Origin: Megalobrama amblycephala
Lineage: Eukaryota; Chordata; Actinopteri; Cypriniformes; Xenocyprididae
Direction: 5' to 3'
NCBI RefSeq assembly: GCF_018812025.1
Contig: NC_063050.1
Coordinates: 6,967,694-7,031,693, forward strand
Length of the DNA stretch: 64,000 nucleotides
The translations under genes and the position numbers were made by a program. The notes below the pieces were generated by a model, which saw only the letters and a list, made by a program, of their open reading frames with translations, was not told the DNA's origin and searched no databases. Within the stretch, counting starts at the first letter, position 1. Each line of letters opens with the position of its first letter. Of the stretch, positions 22,898 through 35,049 are shown piece by piece.

Positions 22898-24471
22898 ATA
22901 AGACTGATGCCGGAGTGCCTGGACCAAGAAAGGTCTACTCTTTGAGAAAACAAAGTAAATTAACATTTGAACTCTCTCTTGCAAAATTAGCATCCCCTTC
23001 CGTGACGCAATCACACTGAGTCAATCACACCTCAGCATTTGCCTTAATCTACATTTCACTTCCTTCACCCTCTTCCCCCATTCTCTCTACATGCAGAGAT
23101 GACCTAAAATTCACCCAAAATCTATCTGGTTTAATGTGAACAATCATCAAAGAATGCTATACAATGATTGGTATCATTTGAAATGTCTCAGTGCAACTGG
23201 TACAATGGTCTCGTCTACATGGAAGTAAACCAAAGGTATTAAAGGTTTTAAGAGTTTACAGATACTTTGGTTGCAACTGTGGGTGTGCCTCTTTCCCAGG
23301 GTCTTTCATCCAAACTACCTCCTGTTCCACAGCAAGGTGTAAACTCCCTAGGTCTGTGGCCCTAGTCAATGCAAATTCTGATTGTAAGTTCATGCCCCAC
23401 ATCGGGGGATGTTTTGTCTTGGTCTGAGTATTTAAAGAAATGTTGCAAAAGGCTCGGGGCAACTCTGTATTTAGATGAAGCCCTCATTGTTGAGTGTCCA
23501 GGACACTCAGCAATGTGTATTTTTCTAATGTCAGGTATGCATCTTACTCTATTTCTGAGCATTTGATGTTTTGTATTGATCATCTTTGAATTGATTATGT
23601 AATTGGCATGATACATTTACCTGACTAATAAATTGTCACATTTGATTTTATTCTGACTTACTCTGAAATGATTGACTTCAGTAGATTACGATGTATCCAT
23701 TGTTACCGCAAATCTGTGTCAGGTTAGTAACGGACTAAAGTCCAGTTGAGTGGAGCATAGGGCACACCAACTGTGATTTTAGAGCTCCGACTAACGCTTG
23801 GCATTAGTTCAAGTGTACTTAGACTGTAAAGGCTAAAAGGGAATTTCCGTTTAGGCAACCCTATTTAGGTTCGACCAACCTAAATAGGGTGAGCCTTACC
23901 TCTGTTTATTGTAATGTTACTCTAGCTAAGTGTACATGGGAAACCATGGCATAACCAAACCAAAGCTGCAATAAGAGAAGTAATATTGGTCGGCTTATCT
24001 GTAGTAGTGGTCATGACCTCTGACTAGAGTTAGTGTTACTTTAATTCAAGTGTATACAGATCTATTGGGGACTAAACCAAATACTTTTAGAGAAAGCAAG
24101 CATGAGAGCGGCACTCTATTAGTATAGTCAATTATCTCTGTCTAATGACCAAGACTGGCGAGTTTGTGATCGTGGGCCCGCATAATTAATGAATGGCCAG
24201 GGCGAGGACCCTGTGCGACACTGAGAACCGGATGAACGAGTACAATAAGATTAAAGAGTTAAATAGAATATTCAAATGTAAAGCCAAATTATTATACAAA
24301 TGACCAATAATCAATTGACATTCTAAACTAAATTCGAGGTCATAATAACATGGAGTCAGATAAAAGATTATTTGGAATTAAACTACTTTGCCACGCTGAA
24401 AAGACCGAACGCACAAGAAACCTTCCCCGTCCTGTGGGAAACCACCATTGGGCCGATTGGGCGGGCCTTAC
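22898..24471. mobile_element. 1.57-kb insertion upstream of gene B, possibly LTR-derived
   Basis: The block is bounded by ACTTAAT (22891-22897 and 24472-24478), and the gene C side lacks it, reading CTTAATCAATTAAAAATATT at about 52890. Inside are a TATA-like GTATTTAAAG (about 23427) and AATAAA (about 23627), followed by TTGTCACATTTGATTTTATT, in LTR-like order, and a 14-bp perfect hairpin at 23858-23890. I found no reverse transcriptase or gag frame and no clean TG...CA ends, so class is uncertain. Confidence 0.4.
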
Positions 24472-24768
24472 ACTTAATCAATAAAAAAAAAAAATTCATA
24501 ATGTTTATAAAAAGGCTAGGGTTCATATTAGTATTAGTACACTTTAGTGCCATTCAAAAGGGTATGACAGCCTTTGTTCTGAGACTGTAGTTACCCTACT
24601 GTTACAAATGCAAGAAAAAAAATCCTTAAGATTTAGATTGTATTTACAAAATATTTATTTCAATGAACCAAAACATTATAGACTTAAGAATAAGAAATTA
24701 TTTAATAAAAAAGTAAATAAATCCAATAGCAATAATCAGAAATGATAACAATAGCAATAAGCAGAATT

Positions 24769-24812
24769 GTGTGTGTGTGTGTGTATGTGTGTGTGTGTGT
24801 TTGTGTGTGTGT
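24769..24812. repeat. (GT)n microsatellite
   Basis: About 22 GT units with two interruptions. The matching site in unit 2 (56012-56090) is also a (GT)n tract, so the repeat predates the duplication. Confidence 0.85.
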
Positions 24813-25560
24813 TTGAATTTTGGTTGGTTGAATTTTACAGGATGTTCGGGAGATGTGTGTGTCATGTTCTTTAACGGTCCGCCTGGAAACAAATGCCATG
24901 ACGCCAAACCCCCTCGTGGGAGAAGAGCGCTGTCATGTTTTCAGCTGTGACAATGAGCGCTTTCCAGGATCAACTTAAAGCTGGACTTTTAAAATTATGT
25001 GAAGTTCAAGGCTCCATTGTTGCAGTAAACTTGGATAACATTCTTGAATGAATAATTTATTAGATGCACAGGTCTGTTATTGTAGGGACTATAGGCTTTT
25101 TCGAGATTCTACACTAGCCTGCCACCGGCTGGCGAAATCTGCTTGTTGCAGGTGGGGGACAGAGACGGGCGTCAGGTCAGACACTTCCTGCTTTCTGTAG
25201 CTTTCTGAACCAACGTCATTCATGGAAGACCACACGATTTTTGCATTGACTGTAGCTGAAGAAGTGGATGCGATTGAAATAAGAATATATATTTACTAGG
25301 TAGCGTAATCTTAATTTGTGTTAATGTTTTGTGTGTTGTCTTTGAATATCAGATATTCGATATCAAGATTGGTTAAATACATAAACTTGTCTAAGAAAAA
25401 ACACGCAACACACATCGTCCTTGTCATCACAGAATCTGACCTTTGTGAATAAAGTGTGTTGTCATCAAGGCTTTCACAGCCAATTTTGAGCAACTGCCAG
25501 ACCTAGGCGGCTGGTCTTGTTTTGCACTTTGATGGCACATGTGATCATAATGCGGCTGAG

Positions 25561-25576
25561 GAGTCAAACTGAAACC
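25561..25576 (-). promoter_or_regulatory. Degenerate AP-1/IRF composite upstream of gene B
   Basis: GAGTCAAACTGAAACC matches the sites at 6381 and 56240 except that the first AP-1 base is G rather than T. The flanking TGCGGTTGGTTTTCTAAA and TTTGATCCATTGGGTGGA are conserved with unit 2. It lies 2.8 kb upstream of gene B, much of that distance being the 1.57-kb insertion. Confidence 0.4.
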
Positions 25577-26303
25577 TTCTGCGGTTGGTTTTCTAAACAT
25601 GGTTTGATCCATTGGGTGGATAAACATGTTGGTGACACTGGGCATTCAGAGCATGTGTTTAGTTTGTAGGTGAAGAGTTTCTTCCTGTCCTGTTACTATT
25701 TACAGCTTTTTGAGATTATTCAGTCTACTGGGGGGAAAAAAAACACAAGAAACTGTTTGACACTGAGGCAAAATAATATTAATAAAGTTAGTCAATCTCC
25801 ATGCACGTTGAGCTAAAAACATGAATCTGGATGTCCTATATTTTGAGTAGGTCTACTGCTTGTGTAGTAGCAGAGAATAAATATGGACTAAAAGGTGTGA
25901 GTCAGGGCCTGTATCAGCTCATTCTGTTTTGATCATCTTGTTTTGGTGAAATTTGCATACACAGGCTCCTTCTCTGATTTCTGCAAGGAAAGTGCCATCT
26001 TGTGGTAAGAGTAGTGTAGAGCAGTGTTTTAGATTCAAACGTTCTGACACGCAAAGTAAAGCAGTCATGTGACTGGAAAGAAAGTGGGCTTTAACTTGAG
26101 GAACTATGTATCCAGTAGTTTGTTTGGAAACAGAAAGGGGAAAAAAAGAAGCCCAAATTAACAAGGAATCAATAATGGCAATATTTTTAGTCATAGAAAA
26201 ATCATATGATATGATATGGAAAGAGGGACTGTTGATTATGCTCGACAAAATGCGAATAAAGGGAAGAACTTTTAATTGGATTAAAATATTTTGATATGAA
26301 ATA

Positions 26304-26690
26304 CAGTATCTCACAAAAGTAAATACACCCCTCACATTTTTGTAAATATTTTATTATATCTTTTCATGTGTCAAAACAAGAAATGACACTTTGCTACAAT
26401 GTAAAGTAGTGAGTGTACATCTTGAATAACAGTGTAATTTTGCTGCCCCCTCAAAATAACTCAACACACAGCCATTAATGTCTGAACCACTGGCCACAAA
26501 AGTGAGTACACCCCTAAGTGAAAATGTCCAAATTGGGCCCAATTAGCCATTTTCTCTCCCTGGTGTCATGTGACTCGTTAGTGGTACGCTCACACTCTCA
26601 TACTGGTCACTGGAAGTTCAACATGGCACCTCATGGCAAAGAGCTCTCTGAGGATCTGAAAAAAAAGAAATGTTGCTCTCATAAGTAAGT
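26304..26690 (+). mobile_element. Left part of a second Tc1-type element, nested in the LINE
   Basis: It begins with CAGTATCTCACAAAAGTAAA after TA (26302-26303), continues through a fish-Tc1-like terminal region with AGTACACCCC repeats, and reaches a start-like MAPHGKELSEDLKKK frame at about 26622. It is truncated soon after. The rest (26700-27430) is unassigned repeat-like sequence. Confidence 0.65.
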
Positions 26691-27443
26691 GCGCAAGACT
26701 GTCTCATGTCTTAAAAATGCCTAAGTGCAGTGCCCTTAATGCACACTACACACACACTACCTTGAATACCGCTTCTGAGTGGTATTCGAGGATAAGCGAA
26801 TCCCATCATGCATTATGTTTGGGAACTCACGTGCCCCGAAATCGTGAGATGACAGGGAAAATATATGACTGTAAGTTCAATTAATTATATATTACATATA
26901 ATTTGGTAGTAAAATATAAAGTGTTGCGCATTTTATTGATGCAAAAATGAGTGGGCAATGTGTATTTTGTACAACATTTTTTATCACTTAAAGAAGCACC
27001 ACAATTTTCACGATTGTCTTCTGTTAGTTACATATCGACCACTGAACAGACATTTAGAAGTGTATTTTAAAATGCAGAGTACTGAAAATAATAATTAAAA
27101 GCTGTAAACGCTTGCATTTGTTTACAAGACTATAAGTGTGTCCCATCAGGTAATCAAAAGTTCTACACACACTTGCGGTCTTCACGCCTGCTTGAGCCAA
27201 ATACAGGAAATACATCATTTAAGTAGACAAGTGGTCAAGTGCAAAGGCCGCAAGTGTGGAAATTTGGACAAGGCTTTTGTTTTCCTGCCTGCACCGTTTC
27301 CCACCACTAGGTCGTTGTCATGTTTTTTATTTTAGTCATCACTGTCAGCTGTATGTCATCATCACCTCATTTGCACTTGTATTTAAGTGCCCTTGTTTCT
27401 GTTCATTATTGTCGGCTACCGTCCATGTATAGGTGTGTGTTAA

Positions 27444-27850
27444 AGGGATAGTTCACCCAAAAATGAAAATTTGATGTTTATCTGCTTACACCCAGCGCAT
27501 CCAAGATGTAGGTGACTTTGTTTCTTCAGTAGAACACAAATGATGATTTTTAACTCCAACCATTGCGGTCTGTCAGTCAAATAATGCTAGTGAATGGGAA
27601 CTTCTACTATAAAAGTAAATAAAACTTGCATAGACAAGTCCAAATTAAACCCTGCGGCTCGTGACGACACATTGATGTCCTAAGACACGAAACGATCGGT
27701 TTGTGCGAGAAACCGAACAGTATTTATATCATTTTTTACCTCTAATACACCACTATGTCCAACGGCATTCATCACTCGATTCGTGAGGTCTGATCGTGCT
27801 CTGACAACGGCAGTGATGTCTCGCACATATACTTCAATGAGAGCGAGACA
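27444..27850. mobile_element. TTAA MITE with a one-sided terminus, nested in the LINE
   Basis: TTAA (27440-27443) is followed by AGGGATAGTTCACCCAAAAA, the family left end. The body is different from the 9.0-kb copy (a CGATCGGTTTGTGCGAGAAA block and a local inverted repeat around GATGTCTCGC). The right terminus is missing, since LINE sequence resumes at about 27852. Confidence 0.55.
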
Positions 27851-29340
27851 TCACTGCTGCTCCACAGGGTAGTGTAATCAGCCCATTCCTCTTTTCTGTT
27901 ATGATAAATGATGTGTTCTATAATTTAAAATATGATACTGGTAAATCATTGTTTGCTGATGATATTGCTCTTTGGAAAAATGTAAGAATCTAACATTAAT
28001 ACAAGAGAAGATGCAAGAAGCAATAAGAATCATTGAAAAATGTTCTTATTCTTGGGGTTTTAAATTTTCAGTAGAAAAGACAAAGATGATGGTTTTTTAT
28101 TAGAAAGAAGGTCAATGAAGCAAAGATATTGATATATGGGAGACAGATAGAACAGGTAAACTCCTTTCGGTTTTTAGGGATTTTATTTGACTCTAAACTG
28201 ACTTGGAGTGATCATATAAAGAAAATGCAAGATGATTTTAAATATAATGAGATGTTTAACAGGTTCGGATTGGGGTGCTAGTAGAAGAGCCGTGAGAGAT
28301 CTATATGTTTAATAAGACCAGTGATAGAGTATGGAAGTGTAGTGTATTAATCCGCTGCAAAGATACTGCTAAAGAAATTGGAAATAATACAAAATCAAGC
28401 TTTGAGAATCTGCCGTGGGGCTACAAAATCATCTCCAGCTTGTACGATTCAAGTGGAGATGGGTGAATTACCTCTGAATTTAAGAAAAGAAAAATTAAGA
28501 AAAACACCCTACAGTAAAGGCCCTTAGCCCATGTAGGGAAATTGTGAAAGCAAAGGGAGAATGTTTTGTTTGGTCATCGAATAATATGGCTAAAGAAATG
28601 GGATTAAAAGAAAAAAAGTACAGTCACACACAGTACCTTATCCAATGATACCACCTTGGATGTTTAGAAATTGGGCAGATATATTTTATAAAAGACTGAG
28701 AACAATGCACAAGGCTTTTATTGTGATAATTTACTGATAAGTCAAAAGAACCAAAGAGTGGAAATACTGGCTTTGTTATTCCAGAGTTAAAGATAAATAT
28801 TAGGGAAAGAACACCTGACCATTTAACAGTATTTGCAGTTAAATGCAGTACAATGGTTAGAACATAATAAGCTTAAAATGGCAGTAATATACTCTGATAA
28901 TTTATCAGCATTGGTTTCTTTACAGTTTTTATCATCTCAAAATAGACCTGATATTGTGTATGAAATATATGAAACTCTGTACAAACTAAATCATATAGGA
29001 ATAAGAGTTAGATTTATGTGGATTCCAGCACATATGGAAATTGACCTAATCATTTAATATATCTGAAGGTAGGTTATGAACAAGGCTGACTATCCACATC
29101 TGTTCACTGAACATCTGATGCAATTCCACACAAAACTTTAATCACACTAACTGACAGCAACAACTTCTTGCAACACAGTCAAAATGATATTACCATTTTT
29201 CGACCATGCTGAATCAATTTTGTTTTTCTCCTGGGTCTGGACTGAATTAACAATAATACATGTTAAAACCCAAAATTTTCAATCTTACATCAGAATTTGT
29301 GGCTTATAAAAGATTTGCATGCATTTTTTGATCTCCTGAC

Positions 29341-29634
29341 CTACTTTCTTGCATTTCCTGTTGATGCAGAAGATACCGACAGCAGTTACAATCAACAGAA
29401 AACCAGCAGCAGCAGCAGCAGCAGCAGCAGAGATGAACACTCTCAGAGAGACTGAGTCTGGAGGAACTGAAGGAGAGTAAAAGAGAGACAGTCATTAATG
29501 TAAGTGAATCTGTTTGATCTACAACTGAAGACAGAGATCAGCTCAGTAAATAATCACATATATCAGCTCTGCCGTATGTGTGACAGAGGTGAGTGATGTC
29601 CAGATGTTGCTGATGGGATTGTTCAGCACATTGT
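29341..29634 (-). pseudogene. Gene G: 3' fragment of a SLAM-like receptor gene
   Basis: The TM exon 29341-29466 is intact and in phase (signature FISA, seven alanines, then [17 protein letters not shown]). Upstream, only the last 60 bases or so of the C2 exon survive (29575-29634), truncated within the NNPIS segment. The eight bases that hold the exon's splice donor in the paralogues (ACCTGCAC on the plus strand) are deleted here. A tail exon like that of gene F lies at about 29165-29213. The V and signal exons are absent, so it cannot make a receptor. Sequence 29635-30480 upstream is unrelated and unassigned. Confidence 0.75.
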
Positions 29635-30509
29635 TTTCACCTCACAGCCAGTGGAAAAGAATCGGGATGGGACTCGGCCAGAAATCATGTTCATGGATGA
29701 GATTATTAATGTTACTTTATGAAGCAGAGCAGGGTGAGTGTTGTGGGAACGGAAATGAGGCTGATAGATACATTTGAGTATGTTGAAAATTGTTATAAAG
29801 TTATGCGTTCGCTCAGCGGCTATGAGACACGTGTTGCATGCTGCAGTAAGATAGATCGATATTAGGCATGTACTCGCTGTAAATCAAGAAACAAGATATG
29901 TGGGTATGATGTCATTGATAGGGGATGCACGGACATGGTCTGTGTCTGGGTTAAAATTGTTTATTTGTCTGGATCTAAATTCTTGTAAACATTTGGGATA
30001 ATGTAAGTACACAAGTCAACAAAATATATAACAGTGTTCTAGTGGTTTTTGGATATTTTCATCCAAAAATCTTGCATATTGTGCCTTTTAAATGTCAGTA
30101 ATTTAAAAAAAAAAATGAAGCATTTTTTTTTGTTATTAATCAAAATTAAAAACATTATAGTTTTGTACGTGTGACTTGTGCTGGCAAAATGGGCAAAATC
30201 ATATTAAATAGTATATATAAATTCAAGTGCATCACATAAAAATCACTTTAGTGTGTTAATTACAAATGAACTGATTATTAAAGCTAATGTAGTTCAATCA
30301 AGTTTGATTAACATTGACACAGATCTATATTAAGACCTGCTGAAATGCACGGATCTAAAATAAAGTTACACATCAGATATTTTTCCCCAACTGTTAACCA
30401 AATGTTCATTTAAGACATAACAGATTATGTTTGTCTGAACACTCACCAAGACAGATACTTTGCAGCACTCTAATTCTGCTTTTTTTTCTTGTATATCTCG
30501 CTGCTCATC

Positions 30510-30524
30510 TGAGTCAAAATGAAA
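30510..30524 (-). promoter_or_regulatory. AP-1/IRF composite in the region upstream of the G fragment
   Basis: TGAGTCAAAATGAAA keeps the AP-1 site, the four-base gap and GAAA. A second, mutated copy (AACTCAAAATGAAAGC) lies at 30678. Adjacent GCTGCTGTGGTTTTCTTCAG matches the other upstream modules. The promoter module has outlived the gene body. Confidence 0.4.
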
Positions 30525-31068
30525 GCTGCTGTGGTTTTCTTCAGGATTGCACACTCTCTGAGAGAGATCTCTGATGTGTGAGCTTTTTTTTCTTCCGTCA
30601 GTGATGGTAAGTTATTTCAAGGTGTAGCATTGTTAATCTCGCTAGATATGCTCATCTGCAAGCATCACACCTCCCCTAACTCAAAATGAAAGCTGCTGTG
30701 GTTTTCTTCAGATAGTCTGTCTGTCTCCTCCTTATCCCTGAATTTACTGTTTGATCTGGACAAACAGCCCTGAATGTCAGCAGAGATGGTTTCAACTAGA
30801 TGATCCCCTGTGAAGACCTCGTTGACACGTCAGCCATTAGAACAGATCCTCATCAAAGACCACGAGAACCAGACAAGTCCTCTGTCCAGACTCCTATGAC
30901 CAGCTTTATCTCCATAATGGCGTAATGAATCCGATCTTCAAATATAAGATCTTTAGAATATTCTGAATGCTACCAATCTGAATTCTGACTTGTGATGCTG
31001 CATGAATCATGCAGTGTTCATTTGGTTGGCCAGAGGACAACTGAAGAATACAAAACATACATCTTCTA

Positions 31069-31236
31069 GATGACTTCTTGGTTGGATACGTTTAAGCATA
31101 TCTGGTAAATTGTCAACTACAACCTATATGTACTCAAAGACACATTTACCACTTGGAATGGAGTAAATGTGTCTTTGTAGGTTGTAGTTGACCAGTTTAC
31201 CAGGTATGCTCAGACGTATCCAACCAAGAAGTCATC
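31069..31236. repeat. 168-bp foldback with arms of about 75 bp
   Basis: The left arm begins GATGACTTCTTGGTTGGATA and the right arm ends in its mirror, TATCCAACCAAGAAGTCATC. The arms match with few mismatches across the whole length and meet around ACTTGGAATGG. It could be a small MITE or a hairpin transcript. Confidence 0.7.
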
Positions 31237-31544
31237 AAGAAGAACAGCAACAAAAACAATATTCAATGATTGAAGGGATAAAGCAGTTATGCTTCTCATT
31301 GAAGCCTTCTCATGGGGTACATGCTTTTATCTTTGACTTAAAAGACCAACAGACCAACAACAAACTCTTGACCTGTAACATTCATATTTATTTAGTTAGA
31401 AGATATTTTACCATAGCCCTGGCGAGAGGGGATAAAATACAAACCTTTATTGCGGTCAGAATGTGTAGTCACAAAATCTACCAGCAAGTGGATTTCCTTT
31501 TCTCTTCTTCACCTGAACTTTGCCTTCCTGAGTCACTGGGTTAA

Positions 31545-31862
31545 AGGTCAGAGCTCTACTCTATACTCTATATTTAGAGCTCTACAATTATGTTTTTACT
31601 AGTAAGAATTCCAATTGCAGAGCTCTCTAATTCAGTTCTACTAGTTAACAATTGAATTAGAGAGCGCTTTAATAATATTTGTTAGTAGTAAGAACTAAAT
31701 TAGAGAGCTCTTTAATTCAATTGTTACTAGTAACTGAATTAGAGAGCTCTGCAATTGCATTATTACTAGTAACAATGGAATTAGAGAGCTCTCTAATCAT
31801 TATAGCTACTAGTAAGAATTCATTTATAGAGCTCTCTAATTTAATTCTTATAGTAAAAATGC
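31545..31862. repeat. Tandem array of alternating palindromes upstream of gene E
   Basis: About eight copies of an AGAGAGCTCTCTAA-type palindrome alternate with about six copies of a TTACTAGTAA-type palindrome, at a period near 45 bases. Each half unit is self-complementary. The array ends about 165 bp before the gene E start codon. Confidence 0.75.
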
Positions 31863-31978
31863 GATTACGACGAGTAGCCTCACTGGGAACAATTTAAGCT
31901 AAACGGCTTGCCATAGAAGCAACGTCGTTCACTACGTCATCGTTCTGTTTCCTTGTGGATGCTCCCTGTCCTATCTTT

Positions 31979-31990
31979 GCTTTCACTTTT
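31979..31990 (+). promoter_or_regulatory. IRF-type site in the gene E promoter
   Basis: GCTTTCACTTTT (AAAAGTGAAAGC on the other strand) has the GAAANNGAAA-like IRF core with one mismatch. It lies 36-47 bp before the start codon, in sequence that aligns with the ISRE-bearing promoter of gene D. Confidence 0.4.
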
Positions 31991-32025
31991 ATTCATTTGA
32001 GCTGTGCTCACGTTAGAGCAAAAGA

Positions 32026-35017
32026 ATGACGATTTTCTTTAATGTTATTGTAGTGGTTTTGTATTCACTCGGCCACGGTAAGATCTTTTCTGTGTGTAAG
32101 ATCACTTGTACGGTCTTAAGTGGATTTCTGTGGCCTAAACGCATTTTTGGCACTGGGTGGATTAGTGTTATTGTTGTAACGAATCATTATGTTAAAAACA
32201 GAGCCTAACACTGTCACAGAAATAGATTTTCGTCACAGAAGAACGCTAATGCAATTGAAACGAAATAAAATGGGCCTTTTGTATAGGTCACGTATAGGTG
32301 TAAACAAGTAGGCTAACTTAAAAGTTGACGCTTATATCAGTGCATAAGCTGATCCAATGTAGCTTGGTTAAAAGCTTTTGCCTGATTCATAAAATATAGT
32401 CCCAAACGTTGCCTGAAGACGTTATTTAGGTGAGTTGTTTAGGATTAAAATATATGAGAAAACACCCCAGCTAACAGAACGTTTCCATAAATTTCACTAA
32501 CGTTATGTAAAAGTTTTGTAAATATTAGAAAAAAAAACATTTATAAAATAATGTTTCAGGACCATTCTTATAATGTTTTCATAGTTAAAATACATTCTCA
32601 TAACGTTGAGAGGAAACATTCTTAGAACAACATTGTTGGAACGTTCTTATCATGTTTTTTTGTACTTGACTGATGTTCTCGTAATGTTGAGCAAAAACGT
32701 TCTTGGGATAACATTCTGAGAACATGCTTTTAATGTTATTATTTGCTGAATGTTTTCATAATGTTATCATAATACATTCTGAGTACAACGTTTATAAAAA
32801 GCGTCCTTACATTGTAATCTGTACTTGATGAATGTTCTCATTATATAGAGAAAACGTTGTGAGAACAACGTTCAAGGAACGTCCATACAATGATATGTTT
32901 TAATGTTCTGTAAAATGTCAGAATTTTTGTCACTTTTAGAGAACTTTTAGGCAAAGTTGAACAAGGTCACAAGAAGCCTTCTACGTGTGTGTTTTATAGA
33001 AAATAATAAAGTTTGAAGTCACCGTTATAGAGGTGAGCGTTTGCTTAAGATGGGCTCTTGATTCTTGACATAAAATGTTAGCTTTTCTCTGGTTGCTTTA
33101 ACTGTGTTATCAAAACATGTTAGTTATAGCAATGAATGTAAGAGAAATTCTGATCAGATGAAATGGGTTGGTAAGTGCTGGTGATTCAGTCATCATGGAG
33201 TGTCCTGATTCACTGATCATCACTAAAGCCTCAAACTGTGAATGTTTTAACTGTTAGTTTTATTAATGCTTTTTATATTTAATTATTTATACAGACAAGA
33301 GTTTTGAACAGGTTCTTTTTTTCTAACTTTAACACAGACATCATGAATCAGCATGTGATCCTCAACGATGGTGACACTAAACAAAAACTTTTTTGTGACT
33401 TTAGTAGCTTGTTTTGTGATGTTCAGAGTTAATCTGTATATCTGAAAAAAATGTCACCATTATTGAGGTCATACGCAGAATCTTGATGTCTGTGTGAATC
33501 TACATGATGCTGTCTGAATAATATCTGCCCAATAATGAAAACTTTCAAAATATCAAAACATGACTACAACATGAAAGAAAATACAATATTCAGAGACCAG
33601 AGAATAAGGCTACTTTATGATGAGGAAATCATCAGCAATGAGCAATCAAACCCCTTTGATAAGATTTCTCTCACAATTCCTTTTGCAACGAATGCTTTAA
33701 AAACACAATTGCAACAATTGGGGGAAAAACAATCAAAATGTTAAGGGTCAGGAGCCCAACTAAAACAAGCGCTTACCTCCATAACGGTGACATTTATAAA
33801 TTTGATAAAACATCAACATCTCATAAAGAAGATTTGTATGAAAGAAACAAAGTCAGAGTGGTTTGTAATGTGAAGATGCAGATATCTAGAGAGATCTGTT
33901 AGTGTTTAATGTTGTTTCTGTTATCTGAGTTTTGTGGGTCACCGTTGTGCTGGAGAGTAGATCCTGAGCTTCAGTCAGTGATGATCCAGAAACACTGATG
34001 ATCTGCTGCATGTTGCTTTATTTAAGGACAGTAACTGTGTAGTTGTTGATGCAGTGATACAGCAGTTACATTAGCTCACCCATGTTCTGTTGTTTTTTTT
34101 TCTTTTGTAAGACATTTAAGAAAAAATAGTTTTTGTTTGAGCAGATACTTTTATTAATTGACTTTTTTGACAAGGGCAGCAGGGATGTTCCCTATAAAAA
34201 TAAAATATGGTTCCCTGAATGTTCTGTGAATGTCCGCCAAATAACGTCCCCCAAACTTTAAAAGAACTCCACATCGTGACCGTCTCTGAACGTTCTGGGA
34301 ACATTACTAGACAACGTCCTTAACACCAGTGGGGATGTTTTGAGAATGTTCTGGGAATGTAAAATTTCTAGCGGGGCAGGTTGTTTTGAACATTCAGAAA
34401 ATAACGTTTTCATAACATTTCCAAAATGATAGAATGGAATGTTCCTCTATCGTTCACATAAACCAAGAAAAAACGTTCTTAATACATAAAAAACTGATAA
34501 ATTGAACGTTTCGAAAATATTACAAAATAACATTTTTATAACATTTCCAAAATGATAGAATGGAATGTTCCTCTAACGTTAACATAAATCAAGAAAAAAC
34601 ATTATTGATACATTAAAAAAACTGGACGTTTTGAACGTTTAGAAAACATTCCAAAATAACGTTTTCATAACTTAAAGAGAATGTTAACAAAACGTTCTGA
34701 CAACTCCTTTTTGTTAGCTGGGGCGGCACTGTATTATAGATCTACTCGAGTCAATGCGGTAGAAGTAGGCCATTTTGGTTACTATCAAAATGTTGATTAT
34801 ATAAATGCGTATATATAGAAAGAAAAGGGGTCAAAAATGTATCAGGATGTAGGCTCGATTTTGTGTTTAGGCCACATTCATGAGACTTGTGTGTTTGTCT
34901 GATGCATAGATGAGTGAATGTGTAAATCTCTTCTGCTGTTTGTTACAATATATATCCAGGCATATTTCTCTACCCACAATCTTTATGATCTACGGAGCCC
35001 CGCACATGACGCGCAAG

Positions 35018-35049
<32 letters not shown>

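Larger units (their letters stand above)
24480..26100. repeat. Upstream part of the duplicated block (unit 1)
   Basis: Pieces match the region upstream of gene C: 24510-24600 with 52926-53030; 24610-24720 with 55900-56010; 25555-25660 with 56235-56340; 25780-26060 with 58620-59065. Order and orientation are the same. There is a (GT)n run at 24769-24812. No coding exons are evident; 24830-25500 holds nothing I can name. Confidence 0.6.
26106..29057 (+). mobile_element. Decayed non-LTR retrotransposon with RNase H, carrying nested insertions
   Basis: Reverse transcriptase pieces are legible on the plus strand. 26150-26295 encodes an IEKSYDMIWKEGL region (finger/palm). 27850-28000 encodes PF(F/L)SVMINDV and FADDIALWK, the catalytic (F/Y)ADD box. 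28090-28480 encodes the thumb-side sequence (FRFLGILFDSKLTWSDHIKK) with frameshifts. 28833-29057 encodes an RNase H end (YSDNLSALVSLQ, then MWIPAH). An RNase H after the RT points to the I/Jockey-like groups of LINEs. About 1.56 kb of other repeats interrupts the RT. Many stops and frameshifts make it inactive. Confidence 0.7.

Noticed and set aside
25110..25160. GC-rich segment with CCACCGGCTGG near the AP-1/IRF site, considered as a promoter
   Set aside because: It is absent from the unit 2 copy and is not followed by any exon on either strand.
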